Positions 8,236 to 16,990 of a stretch of DNA of 64,000 bases are shown piece by piece. How positions within the stretch are numbered: position 1 is the first letter of the stretch; each line of letters opens with the position of its first letter. A program made the translations under genes and the position numbers. The notes beneath the pieces were generated by a model. It made no database searches, was not told the origin of the DNA, and was given only the letters and a program-made list of their open reading frames with translations. This DNA is from Simonsiella sp051414845 (GTDB taxonomy: Bacteria > Pseudomonadota > Gammaproteobacteria > Burkholderiales > Neisseriaceae): NCBI GenBank assembly GCA_051414845.1, contig CP183313.1:1364001-1428000 (forward strand), given 5' to 3'.

Positions 8236-9597
8236 TTATTTATCCTGTTTCGCTTTACGCTCTTCCAACCAATGTTCCAAATAATGAATGCTCGTGCCAC
8301 CTGCTACAAAACCTTTGTCGCAGAATAATTCACGGTGTAAAGGCGTATTGGTTTTAATGCCGGTAATTGCCAACTCATTCAATGCCACCAACATTTTTGC
8401 CATCGCTTGCGGACGCGTTTTGCCATGTACGCAAATTTTGCCAATCAAGCTGTCGTAGTTTGGCGGAATGCGGTAGCCTTGGTAAATATGGCTGTCCACG
8501 CGCACACCAAAACCACCGGGCAAATGGCACGATTCAATCAAACCAGGGCTTGGAATGAAGTTATATGGGTCTTCCGCATTGATACGGCATTCAAACGCGT
8601 GTCCTTCCAATTGAATATCATCTTGCGTGTATTGCAAGGGCAAACCTGCTGCCACACGTAACTGCTCCTGCACAATGTCCACACCCGTTACCAATTCCGT
8701 AATTGGATGTTCCACTTGCACACGCGTGTTCATTTCAATAAAGAAAAACTCGCCGTCTTCATACAAAAATTCAAACGTCCCTGCGCCGCGATAGCCAATG
8801 CGTTTACACGCATCCGCGCAAGCCGTGCCGATTTTGGCGCGTTCTTCGGGTGTGATGAATGGCGCAGGGGCTTCTTCAATGATTTTTTGGTGGCGACGCT
8901 GCATAGAACAATCGCGTTCGCCCAAATAAATCGCGTTGCCGTGTTCGTCTGCCAAGACTTGAATTTCAATATGGCGCGGTTTTTGCAAAAAGCGTTCCAT
9001 ATACACCATCGGATTGCCAAACGCCGCTTCCGCTTCCGCTTTAGTCATTTCCACCGCTTTGAGCAAATCTTCTTTTTTTTCAACGACACGCATACCACGA
9101 CCGCCACCGCCGCCCGACGCTTTGATAATCACAGGAAAACCAACTTTATCCGCAATGCGCAAAATTTCATCAGGATTTTCAGGCAGTGCACCGTCTGAGC
9201 CGGGAACACATGGCACGCTCGCTTCAATCATGGCTTTTTTGGCGGACACTTTGTCGCCCATCAAACGAATCGTGTCGGCGCGTGGGCCAATAAACACGAA
9301 ACCCGATTGCTCCACCTGTTCCGCAAAATTCGCATTTTCTGCCAAGAAGCCGTAACCAGGGTGAATCGCGTCCGCGCCTGTAACTTCTGCTGCCGCAATA
9401 ATGGCAGGAATATGCAAATAACTGTGTGGCGACGGCGCAGGACCAATGCACACACTTTCGTCTGCCAATTTCACATGCAAACTGTCGCGGTCGGCTTCCG
9501 AATGCACCGCCACAGTCGCAATGCCCATTTCACGGCAAGCGCGTAACACACGCAAGGCAATTTCGCCACGATTGGCAATTAACACTTTATTTAACAT
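8236..9597 (-). CDS. accC: Biotin carboxylase subunit of acetyl-CoA carboxylase, AccC
   Basis: 453 residues. It carboxylates the biotin on AccB using ATP and bicarbonate, the first step of fatty acid synthesis. The ATP-grasp glycine loop KASGGGGGRGMRVV, the metal-binding FIEMNTRVQVEHPITE and the N-terminal LIANRGEIALRVLRACRE are all intact. The accB gene lies upstream in the same direction but 566 bases away, an unusually wide gap that holds a broken gene. Confidence 0.97.
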   Translation of the reverse strand: MLNKVLIANRGEIALRVLRACREMGIATVAVHSEADRDSLHVKLADESVCIGPAPSPHSYLHIPAIIAAAEVTGADAIHPGYGFLAENANFAEQVEQSGFVFIGPRADTIRLMGDKVSAKKAMIEASVPCVPGSDGALPENPDEILRIADKVGFPVIIKASGGGGGRGMRVVEKKEDLLKAVEMTKAEAEAAFGNPMVYMERFLQKPRHIEIQVLADEHGNAIYLGERDCSMQRRHQKIIEEAPAPFITPEERAKIGTACADACKRIGYRGAGTFEFLYEDGEFFFIEMNTRVQVEHPITELVTGVDIVQEQLRVAAGLPLQYTQDDIQLEGHAFECRINAEDPYNFIPSPGLIESCHLPGGFGVRVDSHIYQGYRIPPNYDSLIGKICVHGKTRPQAMAKMLVALNELAITGIKTNTPLHRELFCDKGFVAGGTSIHYLEHWLEERKAKQDK

Positions 9598-9679
9598 GGT
9601 GTTTTCCTATTTATTTTTGGGGTTTCAGGCTGCCTGAAATCATTTGTTGCTCGTTTCAACATATTCCCAAGCACCACCG

Positions 9680-10094
9680 CTATAGCCGTACAAATGAAAA
9701 TGTAATACAAGGCGGCGAGTCAACGCCGTAGTACTTTTTCAATTCTACGACTATACCGCGATACGTTTCAGCATACAGCCTAAAAACAGCAAAACAATGT
9801 GAACATTGAAAATACAATTGCACACTATCGCCCCAACCCAAAACGCGCCAACCAAATAGAAATTTTTGTTCAACCATTTGTGCTAAACGCATTGGTGGCA
9901 GTTGAATGTAGCTGATTGCTTGTACCCAAGTTACTTTCAGGCGCAAGCGGCAAACCTTCTGCTGTGATGTCTTTCAGGCTACTTGAATGAACTTTTTTAG
10001 CAGCCAAAATCAAAGCATTTTCTAATTCAGTTGGACTGTTGATGCGTATACGTTAATGTAAATCTTGGCAATGAAAACAGGTGGAATATTCCAT
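9680..10094 (-). pseudogene. Broken hypothetical gene between accB and accC
   Basis: An ATG at 10094 opens MEYSTCFHCQDLH, followed directly by a TAA stop. The same frame continues as RIRINSPTELENALILAAKKVHSSSLKDI. A second frame takes over from about 9946 and reads VEQKFLFGWRVLGWGD followed by YFQCSHCFAVFRLYAETYRGIVVEL. The CxxC pairs at both ends suggest one small zinc-ribbon-like protein broken by a stop and a frameshift. The surviving ORF (9680-9946) alone is unlikely to be a gene. The reconstruction is my inference. Confidence 0.45.
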
Positions 10095-10163
10095 TTTTAG
10101 GCTGCCTGAAAACCATTTTGGCAATAAAACATAAAGTGCGCAGTAGCTACACCCTACACATCA

Positions 10164-10628
10164 TTATTCAATGATAAACAATGGCTCGCCAAATTCCACA
10201 GGCGTACCGTTTTCCACCAAAATTTCTTTAATCACGCCCGATTTTTCAGCTTCAATTTCGTTCATCAATTTCATCGCTTCAATAATACACAGCGTATCGC
10301 CTGCTTTAACCGTTGCGCCTACTTCCACAAACGCAGGTGCACTCGGACTTGGCGCGCGGTAGAACGTGCCAACCATAGGTGATTTTTGCGCATTAGACAA
10401 ATCGCGTGCTGCAGTAGCTGCCGCTGCAACAGGCGTGGGTGCAGCTTGTGCTGGCGCGGCTTGTTGCATAGGCGCAGCCATCGGCGCGGCAGCATAAATC
10501 GTTTGTACCGCAGGCGCGGCAACCGAACGCGTAATGCGAACTTTTTCTTCGCCTTCGGTTACTTCAATCTCGGCAATACCTGATTCTTCAACCAAATCAA
10601 TCAGTTTTTTTAATTTACGTAAATCCAT
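10164..10628 (-). CDS. accB: Biotin carboxyl carrier protein AccB
   Basis: 154 residues. The C-terminal biotinyl domain carries EAMKLMNEIEAE with the biotin-accepting lysine at 120 (E. coli 122). The middle is the usual Ala/Pro-rich linker (about residues 45-75), and the N-terminus MDLRKLKKLIDLVEESG is typical. It carries the carboxyl group between AccC and the carboxyltransferase. An operon with accC is expected but the two are separated by a degenerate gene. Confidence 0.97.
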   Translation of the reverse strand: MDLRKLKKLIDLVEESGIAEIEVTEGEEKVRITRSVAAPAVQTIYAAAPMAAPMQQAAPAQAAPTPVAAAATAARDLSNAQKSPMVGTFYRAPSPSAPAFVEVGATVKAGDTLCIIEAMKLMNEIEAEKSGVIKEILVENGTPVEFGEPLFIIE

Positions 10629-10915
10629 TCTGAACCATTCCTTATGTCAGGTTTTTATGTGCTTCAAGCAGCCATGTATTTAAGCTACCTGAAAAAGTCA
10701 TTGTGCGTGTGTACAGTTTCAATAACACGAAAAAACGGATTTTGGCTAAATTGGACGCAAAAGTCTAGTAAATTCTGCAAAAATGCAGCCAAATATCGAA
10801 TTTAGTGATGACACATACAGCTGGAATTTAGGATGAATTGTTGATTATTTAAGCAGGCAAAAGAGTTAAATACTTCAATATTAGAGCAGTTATTACCAAT
10901 TGAATTGATTTAACA
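10629..10915. other. AT-rich intergenic region upstream of accB
   Basis: About 290 bases without a credible gene. It presumably contains the accB promoter, but no box stands out. A DUS-type terminator for queA follows at its right end. Confidence 0.4.
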
Positions 10916-10949
10916 TTTCAGGCTGCCTGAAAATCAAGGCAGCCTGAAA
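10916..10949 (-). terminator. DUS-type terminator after queA
   Basis: TTTCAGGCTGCC (10916-10927) pairs with GGCAGCCTGAAA (10938-10949), 11 bases beyond the queA stop, with a T-rich tail on the minus strand. Confidence 0.7.
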
Positions 10950-10959
10950 AATCATTCAC

Positions 10960-11991
10960 TTAATCTCTGTGTTCATCGCGCGCTAAAATCATCGCATCGC
11001 CATAGCTGAAAAAACGGTATTCGCGCTCAATCGCGTGTTGATACACATCGCGGATAAATTGGCTGCCTGAAAACGCGGACACCAGCATGAGCAGCGTGGA
11101 TTTGGGCAAATGGAAATTGGTAATCAAGCGGTCAATCACTTGAAACTGAAAACCAGGTGTGATGAAAATATCCGTGTCGCCCTGCCCTGCTTTCAGGCTG
11201 CCTGAACGGGCGGCGGATTCAATCGCGCGCAATGATGTGGTGCCGACTGACCAAACCTTGTTGCCACGCGCTTTTGCCGCTTGAATTTTGGCAACCGTTT
11301 CGGCAGGAATGTCAAACCATTCGCTGTGCATATGGTGCTCGCTAATGTTTTCCACGCGCACGGGCTGAAACGTCCCTGCGCCCACGTGCAAGGTTACTTC
11401 CGCCATTTCTACGCCTTGGTTTTTCAGGCTGGCTAATAATTCATCGGTAAAATGCAAACCTGCTGTTGGCGCAGCAACCGCGCCTTGATGTTTGGCATAA
11501 ACGGTTTGATAGCGGCTTTCGTCTTCGCCTGTCGCCGTGTGCTCAATATATGGCGGCAGCGGCAAGCGTCCGTGTTGTTCCAATAATTCATACACGTTTT
11601 GGCTGCCTGAAAATTGCAGTTTAAAGAGTTCGCCCACGCGTTCTTGCATCGTGGCTTCCAAGCCGCCTTCAAACTGCAACATTGCGCCTGCTTTGGGCGA
11701 TTTGGAGGAGCGGATGTGTGCCAAGGCGGTATGCGCGTCCAAAACGCGTTCTACTAAGGCTTCAATTTTGCCGCCACTGGCTTTTTGTCCAAACAGGCGC
11801 GCTTTAATCACTTTAGTGTTGTTAAAAATCAAGACATCGCCAGCGGCAATATAGTTGGGTAAATCCACAAATTGCTGGTCTAAAAATGGCTTTCCTAATG
11901 CCACCAGTAAACGACTGCCACCACGAATTTCAGGCGGATGTTGGGCGATTAACTGTTCAGGTAGGTCAAAATCAAATTGGGAAATGTGCAT
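10960..11991 (-). CDS. queA: tRNA preQ1(34) S-adenosylmethionine ribosyltransferase-isomerase QueA
   Basis: 343 residues from the ATG at 11991 (MHISQFDFDLPEQLIAQHP); a longer upstream reading adds a non-conserved Cys-rich leader and was rejected. It adds the ribosyl moiety of SAM to preQ1 in the anticodon of certain tRNAs during queuosine synthesis. Motifs: FNNTKVIKARLFGQK, AAPTAGLHFTDELL, LHVGAGTFQPVR, TTSLRAIESAA and ITNFHLPKSTLLMLVSAF. Several DUS copies are embedded in frame, giving SGSLKAGQG and FSGSQN/FSGSQF. Confidence 0.97.
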   Translation of the reverse strand: MHISQFDFDLPEQLIAQHPPEIRGGSRLLVALGKPFLDQQFVDLPNYIAAGDVLIFNNTKVIKARLFGQKASGGKIEALVERVLDAHTALAHIRSSKSPKAGAMLQFEGGLEATMQERVGELFKLQFSGSQNVYELLEQHGRLPLPPYIEHTATGEDESRYQTVYAKHQGAVAAPTAGLHFTDELLASLKNQGVEMAEVTLHVGAGTFQPVRVENISEHHMHSEWFDIPAETVAKIQAAKARGNKVWSVGTTSLRAIESAARSGSLKAGQGDTDIFITPGFQFQVIDRLITNFHLPKSTLLMLVSAFSGSQFIRDVYQHAIEREYRFFSYGDAMILARDEHRD

Positions 11992-12070
11992 GATAGGTGC
12001 GCCAAAACAAAAGTTTGGCATTATAAAGAATTGCAGCGCGGGACAACAGGGGCATGACACAGATTAGATT

Positions 12071-12103
12071 AAAGGCTGCCTGAAAAGTTTCAGGCAGCCT
12101 TTT
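12071..12103 (-). terminator. DUS-type terminator between argJ and queA
   Basis: AAAGGCTGCCTGAAA (12071-12085) and TTTCAGGCAGCCTTT (12088-12102) form an almost loopless perfect stem, with T-runs on both sides, so it can work in either direction. Confidence 0.8.
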
Positions 12104-12139
12104 TTGCAAGAGATTTCAGGCTTTCAGGCAGCCTGAAAG

Positions 12140-13354
12140 TTAACTGCGATAATCCGCATTAATCGCCACATATTCTTTGGTTAAATCGCAGGTGTAAATC
12201 GTCGCTTCTTCTTCGCCTGTGCGCAAATCCACACGCACGGTAATTTCGGCTTGATTCATCACGCGTTGTCCTGCTTCTTCGGTGTAGCTCGCGGCGCGAC
12301 CGCCTTTTTCGACAACCAATACATCACCCAAATACACTTTGATGCCATCAATTTCCACAGGCACGCCCGAATAACCGATGGCGGCGAGAATGCGCCCTAA
12401 ATTAGGGTCGCTGGCAGAAAATGCGGTTTTTACCAGCGGCGAATGGGCGATGGCATAAGCCACTTGGCGTGCATCGTCGCGTGTATTGGCGTTCAATACA
12501 TGAATCGTGATGAATTTGGTTACCCCCTCGCCATCGCGCACAATCGCTTGCGCTAATTCAAGTGCCACTTCGTGCAACAAGGCTTTCACTTGCGCATAAC
12601 GCGGATCGGCGATGTTGTCGATTTCGCTTTGTCCGCAACGACCTGTTGCCATGATGATGAAGCTGTCGTTGGTGCTGGTATCGCCATCCACTGTAATGCT
12701 GTTAAAAGTCTCGGCGGCGATTTCTTCAGTCAGTTGTTGCAAAATTGGCTGGGCGATGTTCGCGTCGGTCGCGATAAAGCCGAGCATGGTCGCCATATTG
12801 GGGCAAATCATGCCTGCACCTTTGGCAATACCTGTTACTTTAACCGTATGATGGTTGCCCACTTGTCCGCTGCGATGAGCGGCTTTTGCAACGGTATCGG
12901 TGGTCATAATCGCGTGCGCCGCGTCAGCCCATGTGGCGGGCAACACGCTGGGCAACGTGTCCACAATTTTTTGCACAGGCAATGGTTCCAGAATCACGCC
13001 TGTTGAAAATGGCAACACTTGCGTTGGTTTACAGCCCACTTGTTCCGCCGCCGCTTCACACATTTTCAACGCGTCTACGCGTCCTTGTGCGCCCGTACCT
13101 GCGTTGGCATTGCCTGTGTTGATAATCAGCGCGCGAATATTCTCTTGCGCCAGATGTTTTTTCGCCATCACCACAGGCGCGGCGCAAAAACGATTTTGCG
13201 TGAACACTGCGCCAATTGTGCATTCAGAATTCACAACAACAAGCGTAACATCGCTATGGTTGGGTTTCTTGATTCCTGCTTGCGCGGTGTAAATTTGCAC
13301 GCCTTCAATTGCGGAAAGTTGGTCATCGGTTTTTGCAATGAGATTCACAGCCAT
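12140..13354 (-). CDS. argJ: Bifunctional ornithine acetyltransferase/N-acetylglutamate synthase ArgJ
   Basis: 404 residues. It recycles the acetyl group between acetylornithine and glutamate in arginine synthesis. The precursor cleaves itself before the conserved threonine in MATMLGFIATD, present here after GMICPNM. FNSITVDGDTSTNDS and the C-terminal LTKEYVAINADYRS are family hallmarks. Single-gene unit with a DUS-type terminator downstream. Confidence 0.97.
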   Translation of the reverse strand: MAVNLIAKTDDQLSAIEGVQIYTAQAGIKKPNHSDVTLVVVNSECTIGAVFTQNRFCAAPVVMAKKHLAQENIRALIINTGNANAGTGAQGRVDALKMCEAAAEQVGCKPTQVLPFSTGVILEPLPVQKIVDTLPSVLPATWADAAHAIMTTDTVAKAAHRSGQVGNHHTVKVTGIAKGAGMICPNMATMLGFIATDANIAQPILQQLTEEIAAETFNSITVDGDTSTNDSFIIMATGRCGQSEIDNIADPRYAQVKALLHEVALELAQAIVRDGEGVTKFITIHVLNANTRDDARQVAYAIAHSPLVKTAFSASDPNLGRILAAIGYSGVPVEIDGIKVYLGDVLVVEKGGRAASYTEEAGQRVMNQAEITVRVDLRTGEEEATIYTCDLTKEYVAINADYRS

Positions 13355-13537
13355 AACGTGGTTTCCTTATGCTTAAATTAGGTTTCAGGCAGCCTGAAAC
13401 AGGGGTTTTGGGAAAATGGCAATTTAGCATATTTTCATGATTTTGCGTTTGTTAAGCGTGTATTTTTACGTTTCAGGCTGCCTGAAATAAGAAAAACAGT
13501 TTTCAGGCAGCCTGAAAATTTGCTCCCACTTTTTTTA

Positions 13538-13617
13538 TGTAGGGTGTGTGCGGTACGCACGCACACGTTTTCGAAGCTGCACAGAACGCGTGCGTGGCTT
13601 ACGCCACACACCCTACA
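13538..13617. repeat. Palindromic repeat with TGTAGGGTGTGTG ends
   Basis: TGTAGGGTGTGTG at the left and CACACACCCTACA at the right are perfect inverted ends around GTACGCACGCACACG and CGTGCGTGGCTTACGCC, giving a long hairpin of about 80 bases. A degraded relative is at 3090-3180. It lies between a DUS-rich stretch and the helicase gene. Confidence 0.75.
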
Positions 13618-13676
13618 CAAAAATTTGCCAACGCTACTCACCACAGCGGTAAATAGCAAAAGGCAGCCTGAAACCC

Positions 13677-15671
13677 CTACTCGCTCTTCTGCTTCAACAT
13701 CTCCAACATATTCCCCAGACGCGCCTTACCCTCTTCCTTGCTCACAATCGGCGCACCGCCTTTGCGCCCAACGATGCTCACATCTTCCAGCGGCATTTCA
13801 TCAATAAATCGGCTCGGGTCATTAAATTGCCACACGCCTGCGCGTTTTCTTTTTAAACAATGGGTAATGGTGAGATTTTCTTTAGCGCGCGTAATGCCGA
13901 CGTACATCAGCCGCCGCTCTTCTTCCAAATTGCCTTCTTCTACACTGTCGGCATGTGGGAAAATCCCTTCTTCGCAGCCAACGAGAAACACAAACGGATA
14001 TTCCAAACCTTTGGATGCGTGCAAAGTAGAGAGTTTGACTGCGTCCACTTCTTCATCGCTTTTCCCTTCTAGCAGCGTCATCAGCGCGATGGTTTGCGTT
14101 AATTCAATCAAATCCTTGTCTTTTTCTTCGCCTTTGCGCGTGAGCCAATCTTGCAAATCTTGCACGTTTTTCCAGCGACTTTCGGCGGCGCGGCTGTTTT
14201 CTTCCGCGTTTAACAAATGGTTTTCGTATTGAATGTCGGCAAGCAAATCGTTTACGACTTCGCCCGCCACGTCTTCACGCGCACGGGCGCGGTAGTCTTG
14301 CATCAGCGCGGCAAATTGTTGTACGGCTTCACGGCTTTTGCTGCTCAGTTCCGCGAGCGCGTCCATAGATGTGGCTGCCTGAAACAAGCTGCAATGGTGT
14401 TCTTTGGCAAAATCATTGAGTTTACCCAGCGTGCTGTCGCCAATGCCGCGCTTGGGCGTGGTCGCGGCGCGTAAAAAAGCGGGGTCGTCGTCGGGATTGG
14501 CAAGCAGGCGCAAATACGCCAACACATCCTTAATCTCCGCCTTATCATAAAAACTTTGTCCGCCCGAAATTTGGTAAGGAATCCGCGCTTCACGCAAAGC
14601 CAATTCAAACAAACGCGCTTGATGGTTGCCGCGATACAAAATCGCAAAATCGGCATAACGCGCCCCCGAAATTTTGTGCAACCAAGCCAGTTGCCCGACC
14701 ACGTATTTCGCTTCGTGTTCCTCGTTTTGACACGCCACTACTTTCACCGCCTCACCCTCTCCTAATTGCGACCACAAAGTCTTGGCAAACAATTTAGGAT
14801 TATTGGCAATCACGCGGTTGGCAACGCGCAAAATCCGCGCCGTAGAGCGATAATTTTGTTCCAATTTAATCACTTTGAGCTGCGGATAATCGCTTTGCAA
14901 ACGGCGCAAATTCTCCATATCCGCACCGCGCCAAGCATAAATAGATTGATCATCGTCGCCCACCGCCGTAAACATACCCTCCGCGCCCGTTAGCAAACGC
15001 ATAAGCGCGTATTGGCAAGCATTGGTATCCTGACATTCGTCCACCAGCAAATAACGCAAACGCCGCTGCCACTTATGCCGCACTTCCATGTTTTCTTGCA
15101 ACAACAAAACAGGCAGCCGAATCAAATCATCAAAATCCACCGCCTGATAATGCGTGAGCGTTTCCTGATAAGCCGCATAAACCTGCGCCACCTGCTTCTC
15201 CCAATCGTCTTGCGCCGCCGCAATCGCCATCTCGGGCGACACCAAATCGTTTTTCCACAGTGACACCTGATGACGCAATTTAAACATCATCTCTTTGCCG
15301 CTGCTGCCTGAAAGCTCGGTAAAAATCGCCGCACTATCGGAGCTATCCAAAATAGAAAAATTCTTTTTATAGCCAACCGCTTGCGCATCTTCGCGCAACA
15401 TGCGCATCCCCAAAGCATGAAACGTACAGACCGTCAGCCCACGCGTTTGCTCACGCCCCAGCGTTGCGCCAATGCGCTCTTTCATCTCGGTCGCCGCTTT
15501 ATTGGTGAACGTAATCGCCGCAATTTGGTGCGGTTTATAGCCCATTTGCCGAATCATATATGCGATTTTCTCGGTAATCACACGCGTTTTACCGCTGCCT
15601 GCGCCCGCCAAGACAAACAAAGGTCCGCCCAAATATTCCACCGCTTGTTGTTGTTCTGGATTTAATTTCAT
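13677..15671 (-). CDS. rep: ATP-dependent DNA helicase, Rep/UvrD superfamily
   Basis: 664 residues, the length of Rep. Walker A GAGSGKTRVITEKIAY near the N-terminus, motif II LVDECQDTNACQYALM, motif III GDDDQSIYAWRGAD, motif IV LEQNYRS and motif VI YVGITRAKENLTIT mark a superfamily 1A helicase that unwinds DNA 3' to 5'. DECQDTN and the overall length fit Rep better than UvrD (about 720 residues). Rep helps replication forks pass bound proteins. Monocistronic. Confidence 0.9.
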   Translation of the reverse strand: MKLNPEQQQAVEYLGGPLFVLAGAGSGKTRVITEKIAYMIRQMGYKPHQIAAITFTNKAATEMKERIGATLGREQTRGLTVCTFHALGMRMLREDAQAVGYKKNFSILDSSDSAAIFTELSGSSGKEMMFKLRHQVSLWKNDLVSPEMAIAAAQDDWEKQVAQVYAAYQETLTHYQAVDFDDLIRLPVLLLQENMEVRHKWQRRLRYLLVDECQDTNACQYALMRLLTGAEGMFTAVGDDDQSIYAWRGADMENLRRLQSDYPQLKVIKLEQNYRSTARILRVANRVIANNPKLFAKTLWSQLGEGEAVKVVACQNEEHEAKYVVGQLAWLHKISGARYADFAILYRGNHQARLFELALREARIPYQISGGQSFYDKAEIKDVLAYLRLLANPDDDPAFLRAATTPKRGIGDSTLGKLNDFAKEHHCSLFQAATSMDALAELSSKSREAVQQFAALMQDYRARAREDVAGEVVNDLLADIQYENHLLNAEENSRAAESRWKNVQDLQDWLTRKGEEKDKDLIELTQTIALMTLLEGKSDEEVDAVKLSTLHASKGLEYPFVFLVGCEEGIFPHADSVEEGNLEEERRLMYVGITRAKENLTITHCLKRKRAGVWQFNDPSRFIDEMPLEDVSIVGRKGGAPIVSKEEGKARLGNMLEMLKQKSE

Positions 15672-15756
15672 GGTTTAGATTATTTAAAAAAACATTGAGT
15701 TAGAGTTTTCAGGCAGCCACTTTATATTTCTACTTTTCAGGCTGCCTGAAATCTGC

Positions 15757-15863
15757 ACCCTCCCTCTGCAAGGAGAGCTGGGCTGGGTTAGTGGGGTGAG
15801 TCATAAAAATATTTCTGATGAAACAACAACCCCTACCCTAACCCACCCCACTAGTCGAGGGTG
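15757..15863. repeat. Palindromic repeat with CACCCTC/GAGGGTG ends
   Basis: CACCCTCCCTC and TCGAGGGTG form inverted ends; GGGTTAGTGGGGTG and CCCTAACCCACCCCA form an inner stem around an AT-rich centre. No coding content. Confidence 0.65.
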
Positions 15864-15892
15864 AGAACAGAGTACTGCAGTTTTGTCGTACA

Positions 15893-15964
15893 TTTCAGGC
15901 AGCAGCTTTGCTTAGCGCACATCGGTTACTGAATCGTAGTTTCAGACCGATGACAGCCTGAAAC
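15893..15964. repeat. DUS-embedded palindromic repeat, copy 2
   Basis: Reverse-orientation relative of 6435-6505: TAGCGCACATCGGTTACTGA, then TTTCAGACCGATGACAGCC, again lying between two halves of a DUS. Confidence 0.75.
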
Positions 15965-15965
15965 A

Positions 15966-16823
15966 TTACCACGCCTCCGTTTTATTCTGAATCACCGCCG
16001 CCGTCAGCAAATCGCCAAATTGTTGCATGGCGCGCACGCCGCCGTATGCCCAAGCGGCGGGTAACACGCGGTGATTTTCAGGCTGCGATTGCGGCAAGCG
16101 TTGCCACAATGCGCTTTTGGGCAAGGTGCGCCCTAAGTCGGCGGGGTGCGGTTTGATAACCAACATTAAGGTGTTGGGCGGCAATTTTGCCAAATCGCTC
16201 AATGTGATATTGGCAAAACCCCACGCGTTGCTTTCGCCTTGCCACGCGTTGCGCATCCCGACTTTATTGAGCACCACATGAAACAAACTGGTGTTGCCAT
16301 AAATGCGCAATTGGCGCGCGTTTACAAACTGCACCACGGCAACTGGGCGATAAGAAAATGGCTTAAGCTGTTGCTTTTGTTGAATAAACTGGGTTTCTGC
16401 GCGTTGAATCAATTGCTCGGCAGCTTGTGATACTTGCGCCAATTGCGCGATTTGGCGCGTGCTTTTGAGCGTGTGCGCCCAAGTAATGCCTTGCTCGTTG
16501 CCCATATTGATTTCATGCACAGGCGCAATTTGGCTAAGCGGTTTCAGGCTGCCTGCATAAAACGACGATTGAATGAAAAAATCGGGTTGAATGCGGCGCA
16601 AATATTCCAAATTCGGCTGCATCCGCACGCCAAAATCGGCAGTTTGACTAGGCAAGGGTGGTACGGCAACCCATTTGCCATAAGCAATTTTATCGCCCGC
16701 CGCCACAGGTGGCACACCCAAAGCGGTTAAAGTTTCCGCAATTGTCCAATCAGCGGTTGCAATGCGCGGCGCAGCGTGGACAACAAACGGTAAACAAGCA
16801 AGCAAAGCAAGTATTTTTTTCAT
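15966..16823 (-). CDS. fhuD: FhuD-like periplasmic iron-siderophore binding protein
   Basis: 285 residues from the ATG at 16823, which begins a clear Sec signal peptide (MKKILALLACLPFVVHA, then APRIATADW). Longer upstream readings lack a signal sequence. The fold is the class III periplasmic binding type: IATADWTIAETLTALGVPPVAAGD at the start, then LEYLRRIQPDFFIQSS, and the second lobe with YRPVAVVQFVNARQLRIYG. It would deliver a ferric siderophore to a FhuB-type permease. It is divergent from the FhuC-like ATPase gene; the permease gene is at 1-1587. Ligand inferred from family only. Confidence 0.8.
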   Translation of the reverse strand: MKKILALLACLPFVVHAAPRIATADWTIAETLTALGVPPVAAGDKIAYGKWVAVPPLPSQTADFGVRMQPNLEYLRRIQPDFFIQSSFYAGSLKPLSQIAPVHEINMGNEQGITWAHTLKSTRQIAQLAQVSQAAEQLIQRAETQFIQQKQQLKPFSYRPVAVVQFVNARQLRIYGNTSLFHVVLNKVGMRNAWQGESNAWGFANITLSDLAKLPPNTLMLVIKPHPADLGRTLPKSALWQRLPQSQPENHRVLPAAWAYGGVRAMQQFGDLLTAAVIQNKTEAW

Positions 16824-16990
16824 GGCATGGGCAATCAAAACAAAGGGCGAGAGTATAACAGATTGTCTTTTTAGGCTGCCTGAAAAGCTAAATAATTGAA
16901 ACACATCATGGTTTGTTGCAAGCCATTTTTATTTAAACCCACACGAAATTCCGCTACAATCGCGCTTTTCATTTTTTTCAGGCAGCCTTC

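Noticed and set aside
9680..9946. Intact 88-residue gene between accB and accC
   Set aside because: Upstream frames carry related coding sequence broken by a stop and a shift, so a gene fragment is more likely.
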